The notes beneath the pieces were generated by a model. It was not told the DNA's origin. It searched no databases and worked only from the letters and a program-made list of their open reading frames with translations. A stretch of DNA of 64,000 nt from an uncultured Bacteroidales bacterium (lineage in GTDB: Bacteria; Bacteroidota; Bacteroidia; Bacteroidales; UBA932): NCBI GenBank assembly GCA_947179325.1, contig CAMXAU010000007.1:54450-118449 (forward strand). Reading direction: 5' to 3'. Below, in pieces: positions 44,345 to 54,285 of this stretch. Both the position numbers and the translations under genes were made by a program. Numbering within the stretch: the first letter of the stretch is position 1; every line of letters begins with the position of its first letter.

Positions 44345-45154
44345 CTATTCAAAATCCGGATTTACAAGAATTCTTCCGCAGTATTCGCAGATAATCATCT
44401 TCTTGTTTGAGGCGATATCGATAAGCCTCTGTGGAGCGATTGTGCTGAAACAGCCTCCACATGCATTTCCATTGAAGACAGAGACAACCGCAAGATGGTT
44501 GTTGTTGCTGCTGCGGATACGGTCGTACGCACTCATTGTCCTCGCATCAATCTTTGCAGCATTCTCCTCTCTCCTCGCATTGAGCCTCTCCTCCTCCTTG
44601 GATGTAGACTCCACGATTGTCGAAAGCTCCTCCTTCTTTGCCTTCAGGTCAGCATTCTTTACATCAAGCTTCTCCTTGACAGCCTCGATGTCCATCTTCT
44701 TGGCGAGGATATATTCCTTGGATTCCCCGATATTTTTCTCTGCAATCTGGCGGAGAAGGCCAAGGTTCTCTATCTCCTTGCTGAGGGAGTCAAACTCCCT
44801 GCTGTTGGAGACATGCTCAACCTGCGATTTATATTTCTCTATTGTAGCATCGTATTCAACAATCTGATTCTTGTAGTCAGATATCTTCCTGCCAGCCTCA
44901 TCGACAGCCTCGGAAATGTGTACAACCTTGGCTTTCAGGTCAGCAATCTCATTCTCAAGGTTCTCGACCTCAAGCGGAAGCTCTCCCCTGAGCTGCATAA
45001 TCCTGTCTATCTCTGTATCAACCTGCTGGAGTGCATACAGAGTCTTCAGCTTCTCCTCAACACTGATATCAGAGTCCGCGAAGCTCTTCTGGATGGAAAC
45101 GAAAGTCTCTCTCTGGTCAATGGGAGTTTCGATTTTCTTTGTCTTTTTAGCCAT
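44345..45154 (-). CDS. coiled-coil protein with C-terminal C4 zinc ribbon
   Basis: 269 residues. Residues about 45-205 are strongly heptad-patterned coiled coil rich in Lys, Glu and Leu (LEVENLENEIADLKAKV and onward). The C-terminus has a zinc ribbon with CGGC near residue 233 and CEYCGRIL near 258. This is the zf-RING_7/CT398-like family found across bacteria; members are often encoded beside nif3-like genes, as here. Its role is not established, though links to flagellar or secretion proteins were described for a chlamydial relative. The protein should be cytoplasmic. Confidence 0.9.
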   Translation of the reverse strand: MAKKTKKIETPIDQRETFVSIQKSFADSDISVEEKLKTLYALQQVDTEIDRIMQLRGELPLEVENLENEIADLKAKVVHISEAVDEAGRKISDYKNQIVEYDATIEKYKSQVEHVSNSREFDSLSKEIENLGLLRQIAEKNIGESKEYILAKKMDIEAVKEKLDVKNADLKAKKEELSTIVESTSKEEERLNARREENAAKIDARTMSAYDRIRSSNNNHLAVVSVFNGNACGGCFSTIAPQRLIDIASNKKMIICEYCGRILVNPDFE

Positions 45155-45178
45155 ATCGCTTAAAAAATTTGTGCCCGT

Positions 45179-45964
45179 CTAAAAATAAAATATCGGATTA
45201 CTATAAATGTTCTCCGTAATGCGAACTGCAAAGGTAGGAAAATTTTTCCTTATCAACGAAAATAAAATGCCAACTATATCTATTTCACTTTCATAATGGC
45301 CGACATCCATCACCATAAACCCTTTAGGAGTAAAGAAGTGGTGATAAGAGATGTCCCCGCACAGATAAAGCTGCGCCCCCTCCGCAATGGCCTTTCCTAT
45401 CAGGGAGGCACCCGAGCCGCCGCACATGGCAACCCTGCTGACGCATCCCTCCACAGGCTTTGAGGCACGGACCATACGGAGCGAGAACCTCTCCTTGACA
45501 AGGGCAATGGCATCCTCTGCCGAGACAGGCGCGGGAAGGTCCCCGATAACTCCAAGCCCGGTCCCCTCTCCGTCTTCGTCAAGAATCCTGACATCCTTAA
45601 GGCCGAGCCGCCTTGCCATTGCACCGCTCACCCCGGCAATAACCTTGTCCGCTGAAGTATGTGCAGCATATACAGCTATCCCGGCAGATACTGCCTTAAT
45701 CACAGCAGCCCCGACCTGGTCATCGGGCGAAATCCGCTTCAGCCCTGAGAATATGAGAGGATGGTGCGTGACAATCATGTCCGCGCCACACGCAATCGCC
45801 TCATCCACAAGCTCCGGGCTGCAGTCCAGCCCAAACAGCACAGACGACACAGGCGCATCCATTGTCCCGATGCAAAGCCCGCTGTTGTCCCACTTCTCCT
45901 GAAGAGACAGAGGGGCGAACTCCTCAAGCACCTTTACAACATCACGTACAAAATACTGATTCAT
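45179..45964 (-). CDS. Nif3-like dinuclear metal centre protein
   Basis: 261 residues. Metal-binding family motifs: KWDNSGLCIG near the N-terminus, ADMIVTHHPLIFSGLKRI with paired His, YAAHTSAD, and GHYESEID near the C-terminus with His and Glu. The family (YbgI/DUF34, sometimes annotated GTP cyclohydrolase I type 2) forms a toroidal hexamer with two metals per subunit; its physiological substrate is unresolved. The length matches the short form without the inserted PII-like domain, which many Bacteroidota members carry. It lies 24 bases before the zinc-ribbon gene. Confidence 0.92.
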   Translation of the reverse strand: MNQYFVRDVVKVLEEFAPLSLQEKWDNSGLCIGTMDAPVSSVLFGLDCSPELVDEAIACGADMIVTHHPLIFSGLKRISPDDQVGAAVIKAVSAGIAVYAAHTSADKVIAGVSGAMARRLGLKDVRILDEDGEGTGLGVIGDLPAPVSAEDAIALVKERFSLRMVRASKPVEGCVSRVAMCGGSGASLIGKAIAEGAQLYLCGDISYHHFFTPKGFMVMDVGHYESEIDIVGILFSLIRKNFPTFAVRITENIYSNPIFYF

Positions 45965-45990
45965 GGCTATACCTTATATATAATATATGA

Positions 45991-46308
45991 CTATAGCGAG
46001 CCCCTGATCTCCTCAAGCTGCGCGCGCATGCTCTTAAGGCTGTCAAGAATCCTCGCAGACTGGGCGACAGAAGCTGAATTGCTCTGCAGCTTCTTAGCGG
46101 CCCCCTCCAGGGTAAGCCCGCAATGGCGGACAAGAAAATGGATCTGCTTGAACATCTCCACATCCTGGGGTGTAAACATCCTGTTGCCCTTTGCATTTCT
46201 CTTTGGACGGATGAACTTCGGGAACGAATCAGACCAGAAGCGCACAAGGGACACATTCTCACCCAGGATCCCAGCGACTTCACCTATTGTATAATACAAC
46301 TTATCCAT
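45991..46308 (-). CDS. MerR-family transcriptional regulator, short
   Basis: 105 residues from the ATG at 46308; an earlier in-frame start would overlap the upstream peptidase gene. The DNA-binding region DKLYYTIGEVAGILGENVSLVRFWSDSFP is a MerR winged helix with a Trp in the usual place, and GNRMFTPQDVEMFKQIHFL and LTLEGAAKKL continue the family pattern. The rest is a short coiled coil for dimerisation. There is no effector-binding domain and no cysteine pattern for metal sensing, so the signal is unknown. This type is common beside M23 peptidases in Bacteroidota. Confidence 0.9.
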   Translation of the reverse strand: MDKLYYTIGEVAGILGENVSLVRFWSDSFPKFIRPKRNAKGNRMFTPQDVEMFKQIHFLVRHCGLTLEGAAKKLQSNSASVAQSARILDSLKSMRAQLEEIRGSL

Positions 46309-46315
46309 ATACAGA

Positions 46316-47266
46316 TTAATCCATTGACTGTTCAACACTTACTGACATAATGACGATATCCGCATATTCATACGGAGTGACATCATGGAAGAAATAATCC
46401 ACCGGGTCAAGCACTTCCCCATCTTTATGGACCTCATAATGCAGATGCGGGGCATATGCCATGCCTGACATGCCGGAATGTCCGATTACAACATCTGCAT
46501 CCACTGTTTTTCCCTTGCTGACAGAAATGTCCTGAAGATGCGAATACCTCGTCACATAGCCGCCATCATGCGTAATCTCAACAACATTCCCCTGTCCACG
46601 GCCTGAACGTATCACATCAGTGACGACACCGGGCCCGGTCGCATAGACAGGCGTGCCGACGTGGACTATCATGTCAAGCCCATGATGCTCAACCTTGACC
46701 TTGTAGAACGGGCTTATCTTCTGCCCGACGGTGGCACCTGTCTGGGCGTAGCTGAACCCCTTTATAGGCATAGACATAGGCGGCATCACATAGTCACCGT
46801 CTGAAAGCCGGTCAAATATCTTCCGGAAATTGCTCTCTATCCTTGCCGAACGGCTCATGAGGACATCCGCCTTGTCTTCAACAAAGGCAGCAATCTCATC
46901 GTCCGCAATTGTATCGCTCACCGCAAGAAAGTCCGCCGTGAAAAGACGCTCCGGGTCAGGAGCCTGGGTATGGAAGATTTCACTGTAGATCTCATCATCC
47001 CTCATCTGCAGGCCGGTGACAACATCGGAAAGCAGCCTCTCCTTCTTCTCCATCTCAGGATATACCTTTGAATACATCCTGTTCTCCTGCTTAAGCCTGT
47101 GTTCCTGGTCAGTGCTGAACAGCAACGCAAAAAGGGCATAGCACACAACAGCCACAGCAATAGAGAATATGAAATATTTCAGGAACCTGAGCACAATCCC
47201 GGAAACAGGATTCCCCGAAGCCCTGAAACGGACCTGCTTGTCATCATAGATATATTTCCTGGCCAT
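46316..47266 (-). CDS. M23-family peptidase (LytM-like), membrane-anchored
   Basis: 316 residues. Basic N-terminus and one membrane helix (about 28-50, LKYFIFSIAVAVVCYALFAL), then a helical region (60-190) and an M23 domain with zinc ligands in VEHHGLDMIV and APHLHYEVHKDG. These enzymes cleave peptidoglycan cross-links or act as divisome activators outside the membrane. It is followed by the MerR gene and preceded by a paralogue of the same build, which suggests an old duplication. Confidence 0.94.
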   Translation of the reverse strand: MARKYIYDDKQVRFRASGNPVSGIVLRFLKYFIFSIAVAVVCYALFALLFSTDQEHRLKQENRMYSKVYPEMEKKERLLSDVVTGLQMRDDEIYSEIFHTQAPDPERLFTADFLAVSDTIADDEIAAFVEDKADVLMSRSARIESNFRKIFDRLSDGDYVMPPMSMPIKGFSYAQTGATVGQKISPFYKVKVEHHGLDMIVHVGTPVYATGPGVVTDVIRSGRGQGNVVEITHDGGYVTRYSHLQDISVSKGKTVDADVVIGHSGMSGMAYAPHLHYEVHKDGEVLDPVDYFFHDVTPYEYADIVIMSVSVEQSMD

Positions 47267-47281
47267 GTATGTCCTCCTCCA

Positions 47282-48289
47282 TTATTTCTTTGCTGCGTGG
47301 GACGGATGGAGCGCAAGGTCCGACTCCGCCTCCACATGCCTTAGCATAGAAGAATATTCTTCTGGGCTTATCTCAAGGTCAAGATAATTGATCGGATTGA
47401 CCGGCCGCCCCATATAGATGACCTCATAATGGAGATGAGGGCCAGACGACTTCCCAGAGTTGCCCGACTTCCCGATGAAATCCCCCCTCTTGAGCTTCAT
47501 GCCCTCCTCCACAAAGATAGAACTCATATGGGCATATCTTGTCCTGTAGCCGAACCCATGGTCAATTATAACATTGTTGCCATAGCCCGTATTCCCATAG
47601 ATGACACTTACAACAGTACCGTCTCCAGTAGAATAGACCGGATTACCGACTGCCATCGCAAAATCAAGCCCCATATGCCTTGCAAGGCCGCCATATACTG
47701 GATCCACCCTGACACCAAAGCCGCTTGAAAGCCTGTATTTGGAGTTGTCCGGAACAATCGGGGCGATTTTCGGGACACATGAAGCCATGTCGCCGGCCCT
47801 CTTGGAGAACACCCCGACTTCATCATATGACCTGCTCTGGACATAAGACTTCTTTGTAAGGACGTCAATCCTCATGACTGTGCTCCGCAGACGGCCGTCG
47901 CCATCCACACCGTCAAGATACCCGTACCTGTTGACTCCGCCGAAGCCGGCATTCCTCACTTCCTGCGCAATGGGGTTCATTCCGAAAATAGACCTGTAGA
48001 TATCATCGTCGCGCAGCTGCAGCCCTGTCAGTATCCCGTCATATTTGTCAAGATTCCTGTCAATGAGCGCAACCTTTGCACTCCATGAGTCATTCACACG
48101 CTTAAGATATGCTGTCTTTGGAAGGTCAAATCCAAGGACCGAAGTATATATCCACGAGTACAATACAGTCGTACATGCACACATGGCAAGGACCACCGCA
48201 TATTTCAGGATACGCGATTTTCTTGATGCCTTCTGGAACTCGTATGACAGTGTTTCCGGATTAAAAATATACTTTTGGAATTTCGACAT
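47282..48289 (-). CDS. M23-family peptidase, paralogue of the next gene
   Basis: 335 residues. Start MSKFQKYIFNPETLSYEF is typical of this Bacteroidota group. A membrane helix lies near residues 28-50, a helical segment follows, and the M23 domain has RHMGLDFAMA and GPHLHYEVIY as zinc ligands, so the active site is intact. It shares layout and motifs (TGLQLRDDDIYRSIF against TGLQMRDDEIYSEIF) with the peptidase 15 bases downstream. It should act on peptidoglycan in the periplasm. It is the first gene of the long minus-strand block. Confidence 0.94.
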   Translation of the reverse strand: MSKFQKYIFNPETLSYEFQKASRKSRILKYAVVLAMCACTTVLYSWIYTSVLGFDLPKTAYLKRVNDSWSAKVALIDRNLDKYDGILTGLQLRDDDIYRSIFGMNPIAQEVRNAGFGGVNRYGYLDGVDGDGRLRSTVMRIDVLTKKSYVQSRSYDEVGVFSKRAGDMASCVPKIAPIVPDNSKYRLSSGFGVRVDPVYGGLARHMGLDFAMAVGNPVYSTGDGTVVSVIYGNTGYGNNVIIDHGFGYRTRYAHMSSIFVEEGMKLKRGDFIGKSGNSGKSSGPHLHYEVIYMGRPVNPINYLDLEISPEEYSSMLRHVEAESDLALHPSHAAKK

Positions 48290-48293
48290 TGCG

Positions 48294-48301
48294 CAAAGAT
48301 A
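48294..48301 (-). promoter_or_regulatory. -7 promoter element of the minus-strand M23/dnaB/rnf block
   Basis: TATCTTTG on the minus strand is an exact TAnnTTTG match. It sits five bases before the ATG at 48289, so the transcript would be nearly leaderless. Confidence 0.5.
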
Positions 48302-48323
48302 GTCTTTTTCCCGAAAAAAGTTA

Positions 48324-48331
48324 TAATTTTG
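48324..48331 (+). promoter_or_regulatory. -7 promoter element of alaS
   Basis: TAATTTTG matches TAnnTTTG exactly. The predicted start near 48338 leaves a leader of about 59 bases. Confidence 0.55.
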
Positions 48332-48342
48332 CGAGTTATTTT

Positions 48343-48363
48343 GCCGCAGTCATGCTATGCGGC
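48343..48363 (+). other. hairpin in the alaS leader
   Basis: GCCGCA (48343-48348) pairs perfectly with TGCGGC (48358-48363) around a nine-base loop. It lies at the very start of the predicted alaS message. There is no T run and no second stem, so it is not a full T-box or attenuator. Confidence 0.4.
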
Positions 48364-48396
48364 TTGTTGAACTGAAAAACAGAAATTTATATTTAT

Positions 48397-51012
48397 ATGA
48401 CATCTAAAGAGATAAGAAAGGCATTTCTTGAGTTTTTTGAATCAAAGGGACATACCATAGTACCTTCAGCACCGATGGTGGTGAAGAACGACCCTACCCT
48501 CATGTTTACAAATGCAGGCATGAACCAGTTCAAGGACTGGTTCCTCGGCAACAGCGCACCGAAGTACAAGAGGGTGACAGACAGCCAGAAATGCCTCAGG
48601 GTAAGCGGAAAGCACAATGACCTTGAAGAAGTCGGGCACGACTCCTATCACCATACAATGTTCGAGATGCTCGGAAACTGGAGTTTCGGTGACTATTTCA
48701 AGAAAGAGGCAATCGACTGGGCATGGGAACTGCTCACCGAGGTCTACAAGATAGACACAAGCAGACTGTATGCAACTGTTTTCGAGGGAGATGCCTCAGA
48801 CGGCACAGAAATGGACGAAGAGGCAAGGGAGCAGTGGAGAAAGCATCTTCCGGAGGACAGGATACTTCTCGGGAACAAGCACGACAATTTCTGGGAGATG
48901 GGCGACACAGGCCCCTGCGGACCATGCAGCGAAATCCACGTTGACCTGCGAAGCGATGAAGAAAGGGCCGCGCTTCCTGGAAGCGAGCTTGTAAACAAGG
49001 GCCACCATCTTGTAATCGAGATATGGAACCTTGTCTTCATGCAGTTCAACAGAAAGGCAAACGGAGAACTTGAGCCGCTGCCATTCAAGAACGTGGACAC
49101 AGGAATGGGATTCGAGAGACTCTGCATGACCCTCCAGGGCAAGACAAGCAACTACGACACAGACGTATTCACCGGAATGATCCGCAAGATCGAAGAACTG
49201 TCCGGACACAAATACGGGGAGAACGGCAAGACAGACGTTGCAATGAGGGTCATCGCCGACCACATCAGGGCAATCAGCTTCTCAATAGCAGACGGCCAGC
49301 TCCCGTCAAATGTGAAGGCAGGATATGTAATCCGCAGGATTCTCCGCCGTGCTGTCCGCTACGGCTACACCTTCCTCGGATTCAGCGAGCCTTTCCTCTG
49401 CCGCCTTGTTGGCCAGATTGTAGACGACATGGGCGAGTTCTACCCTGAGATTTCAAGACAGCAGGAACTTATAGAAAGGGTAATCAAGGAAGAGGAGCTT
49501 GCTTTCCTCCGCACCCTTGACAGGGGTATCCGCCTGATCGAGAACATCATGGAGAAATCAAAGGACACCAAGGTGATAAAGGGAGAAGACGCTTTCGTCC
49601 TTTACGACACATTCGGTTTCCCGATTGACCTCAGCGAACTTATCGCCTCAGAAAACGGATATGCCATTGACATCAAGGGCTTCGAGGCAGAACTGCAGAA
49701 ACAGAAGGAGCGCGCCCGCAACGCAACTGCAATCGAATCCGGGGACTGGGTTGAGTTCAAGCACTGCGAGAATGTAGAGTTCGTTGGCTATGACTTCACA
49801 CAGATTGACGGGGCGTCACTGACAAGGCACCGTACCGTAAAGGCCAAGAACAAGACCATGTACCAGCTGGTATTTGACCGCACCCCGTTCTATGGTGAGA
49901 TGGGAGGCGAGGTCGGTGATACCGGATATATTGTCTCAGGAGATGGAGAGAAGATAAACATCATCAACACCATAAAGGAGAACAACCTCACCATCCACAT
50001 TGCAGAAAGAATCCCTTCAGACTGCAGCTCTGAATTCACACTTGTTGTCGACGCGGCAAGAAGACGCCAGATTGCATCCAACCATACCGCGACGCACCTC
50101 CTCCACAAGGCTCTCCGCGAGATTCTCGGGACACATGTGGAGCAGAAGGGCTCTTTTGTCACCGATTCGTATTTCCGCTTTGACTTCTCGCATTTCGAGA
50201 AGCTGACTGAAGAGCAGATCGACATTGTCGAGAACAGGGTAAACGAACTGATCAGGGAGAATTCCCCTCTTGAGGAGAACCGTCATGCAACAATGGAGCA
50301 GGCACAGGAGATGGGCGCGATGGCGCTGTTCGGAGAGAAATACGGTGATACTGTACGTGTCGTAAAGTTCGGTGAATCAACTGAGCTGTGCGGTGGATGC
50401 CACGCTTCAGCCACAGGCCAGATAGGTTTCTTCAAGATTACTTCAGAATCTGCAATCGCTGCCGGAGTCAGGAGAATCGAGGCGACAACAGGAAAATATG
50501 CAGAGAAGGTAGTTGACGTAATGGAAAACGCATTGCGTGCTGCAAAGGCTCTGTTCAACAATGCACCGGACCTTGCAGGTGCCATAGCTAAGCTTATCAG
50601 CGAGAATGAGAATTTCAGGAAAGAGGCTGAGGCCATTGCGAAGGAGAAAAGTGCGGCGATGAAGAAGTCCCTCATTGAAAACAGCAAGGAAATCAATGGT
50701 GTACACGTTGCAGTAATTGACAGGAGCATCAATCCTGACATCCTTAAAAGCGCATGTTTCATGCTCCAGAAAGAGACAGAGAACACAGTTGTTGCAGCAG
50801 CATTCGAGTTTGCCGGAAAGCCGCAGCTCCTGCTCATGTACTCAAACGACCTCGTGCAGAAAGGCCACAATGCAGGCAAGGACATACGTGAGGCGGCGAA
50901 GCTGATCCTCGGTGGAGGAGGCGGCCAGGCAGGCCTGGCAACTGCCGGAGGAAAGGAGACATCAGGACTCGGGGATGCACTGGACAAGCTGATAGAGCTG
51001 GCCACAAAATAA
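48397..51012 (+). CDS. alaS: alanine--tRNA ligase
   Basis: 871 residues, normal length. Class II synthetase core at the N-terminus ([21 protein letters not shown] split, [33 protein letters not shown]), an editing domain with [14 protein letters not shown] near residue 560 and the zinc-binding CGGCHA near 665, and a C-terminal DHHA1 domain with a glycine-rich LGGGGGQAG near 830. It charges tRNA-Ala and edits Ser- and Gly-tRNA-Ala. It is divergent from the M23 gene and 63 bases before the permease-Fmt fusion gene. Confidence 0.98.
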   Translation: MTSKEIRKAFLEFFESKGHTIVPSAPMVVKNDPTLMFTNAGMNQFKDWFLGNSAPKYKRVTDSQKCLRVSGKHNDLEEVGHDSYHHTMFEMLGNWSFGDYFKKEAIDWAWELLTEVYKIDTSRLYATVFEGDASDGTEMDEEAREQWRKHLPEDRILLGNKHDNFWEMGDTGPCGPCSEIHVDLRSDEERAALPGSELVNKGHHLVIEIWNLVFMQFNRKANGELEPLPFKNVDTGMGFERLCMTLQGKTSNYDTDVFTGMIRKIEELSGHKYGENGKTDVAMRVIADHIRAISFSIADGQLPSNVKAGYVIRRILRRAVRYGYTFLGFSEPFLCRLVGQIVDDMGEFYPEISRQQELIERVIKEEELAFLRTLDRGIRLIENIMEKSKDTKVIKGEDAFVLYDTFGFPIDLSELIASENGYAIDIKGFEAELQKQKERARNATAIESGDWVEFKHCENVEFVGYDFTQIDGASLTRHRTVKAKNKTMYQLVFDRTPFYGEMGGEVGDTGYIVSGDGEKINIINTIKENNLTIHIAERIPSDCSSEFTLVVDAARRRQIASNHTATHLLHKALREILGTHVEQKGSFVTDSYFRFDFSHFEKLTEEQIDIVENRVNELIRENSPLEENRHATMEQAQEMGAMALFGEKYGDTVRVVKFGESTELCGGCHASATGQIGFFKITSESAIAAGVRRIEATTGKYAEKVVDVMENALRAAKALFNNAPDLAGAIAKLISENENFRKEAEAIAKEKSAAMKKSLIENSKEINGVHVAVIDRSINPDILKSACFMLQKETENTVVAAAFEFAGKPQLLLMYSNDLVQKGHNAGKDIREAAKLILGGGGGQAGLATAGGKETSGLGDALDKLIELATK

Positions 51013-51075
51013 GCCCTCCCGTATCTTGCGCAGGCTGCGCAATGATGCCCGGAAAGTCTGTAAACTAAGCATGGA

Positions 51076-53541
51076 ATGAAAAAATTAGATCAGTTCATAT
51101 TGAAATCCTTCATAGGGCCGTTCATCGCGATCCTGCTGGTTGTCATATTCATATTGATGATGCAGTTTCTCTGGCTCTATATAGACGAACTGGTCGGCAA
51201 GGGTCTGAGCCTGAAGGTAATACTTGAATTCCTTGGCTGGGGAAGCGCAACCCTCATACCCCTGTCACTGCCGCTTGCGACCCTCCTGGCCTCGATGATG
51301 ACATTGGGGTCGCTCGCCGAAAACAACGAGCTGCTGGCGATCAAGGCTGCAGGAATTTCACTCAGGAGGGTGCTCGTCCCCCTTGGGTTCGCCTGCCTTG
51401 CGATAAGCATCGGTGCATTCTTTGCGGCCAATGACCTCATTCCTGTAGCATACAACAAGATATATACACTGAGGGACGACATCGGAAGGACAAAGGAGGA
51501 AATCAAGATCCCGACCGGCACTTTCTATGACGGCATTGACGGATATATCATGCGTGTTGAAGACAGGGATGACAAGACCGGGATGATGTATAGCGTAATG
51601 GTCTACAACCATACGTCCAACAAGGGGAACACCAGCCTCACCATTGCAGACTCCGCAATGATGAAGATGAGTGAGGACAAGAGGGCGCTGACTTTTACAC
51701 TCTACAGCGGCGTGAACTACGAGGAGACCAACACCAGGAAATACAGGGACACGACATTGCAGCTCCAGACAATTGACTTCACACGCCAGAACCTTGTGAT
51801 ACCGCTTGAGAACTATGCCTTCCAGAAGTCGGACGACGCGAGATTCGGTGATGAGGTCAAATCAATGAACCTGAAGCAGCTGGGGCATCGCCAGGATTCC
51901 ATAGGGAATCTGAAGGCTGATGCGATGGCCTCCCATATAAAGACACTTGAAGAAAGCAGGACACTGAAATACAACAGCCAGATCGATACATCCAAGAGAA
52001 ACTCGATAACATCGGATCTCGAACCAGGATCCATTCCGGAATGGAAAGGCATCGGGGACAAGATATCAGGATACGAGAAAGCTCTGGCAAACGTAAACGA
52101 ATACATTTCAACACTTACGACATTTTCAAGGGAAACATATCATTATACGTATATCCTGAGAAGGATTGATGTCGAGAGCCTGAAAAAATTCGCATTGTCG
52201 CTCGCGTGCTTCATCTTCTTCTTTATAGGGGCGCCGCTCGGGGCTCTGATAAGGAAAGGAGGTCTTGGAACCCCAGCCATCATATCTGTGCTTTTCTTCG
52301 TGTTCTACTGGGTAATCGACATCTCAGGGACAAAGCTGGCAAATGACGGAGCCGTAACCCCTCCTATGGGAGTATTCATCTCTTCATACATACTTTTCCC
52401 GATAGGGCTGTTCCTTACCTGGAAAGCAATTAACGATTCATCATTATTCAACATGGACAATATCAAGCCTATCATAAGAAAAACCTTAAACAAGGTATCC
52501 GGACGGCTCAGAAAGACAAGGATTGTATATATGGGTACACCGGAATTCGCCGTGGCACCTCTTGACGCGCTCAGGCAAGCCGGATACAACGTCGTCGGTA
52601 TAGTCACCGTCGCAGACAAGGCAAGCGGACGCGGATTGAAAGTGAACCAGAGTGCAGTAAAGAAATACGCTGTTGAAAATAACATCCCTGTCCTCCAGCC
52701 GATATCCCTCAAGGACCCTGAATTCCTGTCTGCGCTTGAATCATGGAAGGCAGACATATTTGTGGTTGTCGCATTCCGCATGCTTCCGAAGGCCGTATGG
52801 GGGATGCCTAAGCTTGGCACATTCAACCTTCACGCGGCACTCCTGCCTCAATACCGAGGAGCGGCTCCTATCAACTGGGCTGTAATCAACGGCGAGAACA
52901 TCACTGGAGTGACCACATTCATGATTGATGAAGGCATCGACACCGGGCATATCATGCTGCGTGACCAGATTAAGATAGAAAAGACAGACACAGCCGGAGA
53001 CATACATGACAAGCTGATGGAAATAGGGTCAAGGGCAGTCGTACAGACAGTGGAGGCAATAATTGACAAGAATGTCGAGCTGCGCCTGCAGAAAAGCTTC
53101 ATACAAGGCTCCGAAGTCCTCAAGCCGGCACCAAAGCTCACGCGTGAGCTATGCCATATAGACTGGAACGGCAAGTCGGCTGACATATATAACCTGATTC
53201 GTGGATTAAGCCCATATCCGGCTGCCTTTACAGAACTGGTAAGGGACGGGAAGGAGGCAGTGCAGATGAAAATCTTCTTCGGGGAGCCACTCTCTGCCGG
53301 CAGTCTTGCGGAAATGACAGGAAGGGCTGCAGACAATCCACCGGCACCGGGAACTGTCATCTCCGACGGGAAGACATATCTTGCCATAGCTACTGCTGAC
53401 GGGGCCATTTCGGTGACAGACCTGCAGCTGTCCGGCAAGAAGAGGATGAATATAAAGGACTTCCTTATCGGATTCCGTGAACCGGAGTCATACAGTACGA
53501 CCCAAGGGACATCATCATCGGTGACCGGAAGGCTGGCATAA
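51076..53541 (+). CDS. fmt: fusion of LptF/LptG-family permease and methionyl-tRNA formyltransferase
   Basis: 821 residues in one frame. Residues 1-460 are an LptF/LptG (YjgP/YjgQ) permease: helices near 12-35, 55-78 and 100-122, a long periplasmic region (130-370), then three helices (SLACFIFFFIGAPLGALIRKG, IISVLFFVFYWVIDISG, SSYILFPIGLFLTW). From about residue 482 a complete Fmt follows: RIVYMGTPEFAVAPL, FNLHAALLPQYRGAAPINWA near 583 with catalytic Asn and His, MIDEGIDTG near 616 with catalytic Asp, and the C-terminal domain. LptF/G moves lipopolysaccharide through the inner membrane; Fmt formylates initiator Met-tRNA in the cytosol. An ATG at 52453 (residue 460) with A+T-rich DNA before it could also start a free Fmt. 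Confidence 0.93.
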   Translation: MKKLDQFILKSFIGPFIAILLVVIFILMMQFLWLYIDELVGKGLSLKVILEFLGWGSATLIPLSLPLATLLASMMTLGSLAENNELLAIKAAGISLRRVLVPLGFACLAISIGAFFAANDLIPVAYNKIYTLRDDIGRTKEEIKIPTGTFYDGIDGYIMRVEDRDDKTGMMYSVMVYNHTSNKGNTSLTIADSAMMKMSEDKRALTFTLYSGVNYEETNTRKYRDTTLQLQTIDFTRQNLVIPLENYAFQKSDDARFGDEVKSMNLKQLGHRQDSIGNLKADAMASHIKTLEESRTLKYNSQIDTSKRNSITSDLEPGSIPEWKGIGDKISGYEKALANVNEYISTLTTFSRETYHYTYILRRIDVESLKKFALSLACFIFFFIGAPLGALIRKGGLGTPAIISVLFFVFYWVIDISGTKLANDGAVTPPMGVFISSYILFPIGLFLTWKAINDSSLFNMDNIKPIIRKTLNKVSGRLRKTRIVYMGTPEFAVAPLDALRQAGYNVVGIVTVADKASGRGLKVNQSAVKKYAVENNIPVLQPISLKDPEFLSALESWKADIFVVVAFRMLPKAVWGMPKLGTFNLHAALLPQYRGAAPINWAVINGENITGVTTFMIDEGIDTGHIMLRDQIKIEKTDTAGDIHDKLMEIGSRAVVQTVEAIIDKNVELRLQKSFIQGSEVLKPAPKLTRELCHIDWNGKSADIYNLIRGLSPYPAAFTELVRDGKEAVQMKIFFGEPLSAGSLAEMTGRAADNPPAPGTVISDGKTYLAIATADGAISVTDLQLSGKKRMNIKDFLIGFREPESYSTTQGTSSSVTGRLA

Positions 53542-53562
53542 CTTTTATTTTCAGGACAAGCC

Positions 53563-54228
53563 ATGGGAAAAAGTGCTGTAATAATAGGAGACGGACAATT
53601 CCCCCAAAAAGAATATCCCAAATATCTCATAAAGAGTGCCGACTATATCGTCTGCTGTGACGGAGCCTTAGGGAAATTCCTCCGGAACAGCAGAAAGATT
53701 TTCGGTGAAACAAAGGCCCCGGATGCTGTAATAGGCGACATGGATTCACTCCAGGCTTCCCTCAAGGCATCATACAGCGGGCTTATAGTAAGCGTTCCGG
53801 AACAGGAGACAAACGACCAGACAAAAGCATTCAACTACGTTGTTGACAACTTCAGGGATGTCTCCGAAATCCATTTCATCGGAGCGACAGGGCTCCGTGA
53901 GGACCATACAATCGGTAACATATCGCTTCTCATGGAATATGCCCGCGAAAGGGACCTTGACGCCATGGGCATATCAATAGACATGGTATCAGACTATTCG
54001 ACAATATTCCCCGTCACAGACACAATAGAGCTCCAATGCGGGAAGGGGCGGAGAATATCCATAATCTCTCCTGACAACAGCCTCAGGATATCCTCAAGCG
54101 GACTAGTCTGGCCTACAGACAACGTCATATTTGACAACTGGTGGAAAGCGACACTCAACAAGGCTGAAAAAGACACTGTTACGCTGACCTTTAATCACAA
54201 ATCAATTGCAATTGTAATATTAAACTGA
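53563..54228 (+). CDS. thiamine pyrophosphokinase
   Basis: 221 residues. Motifs of the TPK catalytic domain: CCDGALGKF near 30, DAVIGDMDSL near 64, EQETNDQTKAFNYV near 86 and GATGLREDHTIGNISLL near 109. The C-terminal beta-rich domain binds thiamine (ISIISPDNSLRISSSGLVW). It makes thiamine diphosphate from thiamine and ATP in the cytosol. The gene starts 21 bases after the permease-Fmt gene and is probably co-transcribed with it. No thiamine riboswitch was seen in front of it. Confidence 0.93.
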   Translation: MGKSAVIIGDGQFPQKEYPKYLIKSADYIVCCDGALGKFLRNSRKIFGETKAPDAVIGDMDSLQASLKASYSGLIVSVPEQETNDQTKAFNYVVDNFRDVSEIHFIGATGLREDHTIGNISLLMEYARERDLDAMGISIDMVSDYSTIFPVTDTIELQCGKGRRISIISPDNSLRISSSGLVWPTDNVIFDNWWKATLNKAEKDTVTLTFNHKSIAIVILN

Positions 54229-54259
54229 TTTTTTATTAGGAAAATAGCCTTTTAAGTTA

Positions 54260-54267
54260 TATTTTTG
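54260..54267 (+). promoter_or_regulatory. -7 promoter element of ilvA-ilvE
   Basis: TATTTTTG fits TAnnTTTG exactly, in a 57-base A+T-rich gap, giving a start near 54274 and a leader of about 12 bases before the ilvA ATG at 54286. Confidence 0.55.
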
Positions 54268-54285
54268 AACTAAATTTTATTAACC

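Noticed and set aside
48343..48363. T-box or attenuator controlling alaS
   Set aside because: Only one small stem, no terminator stem with T run and no T-box sequence.
50283..51005. Minus-strand frame of 240 codons inside alaS
   Set aside because: Antisense to the conserved AlaS editing and DHHA1 regions.
53542..53562. Thiamine (TPP) riboswitch before the thiamine pyrophosphokinase gene
   Set aside because: The gap is only 21 bases and has no conserved riboswitch sequence.
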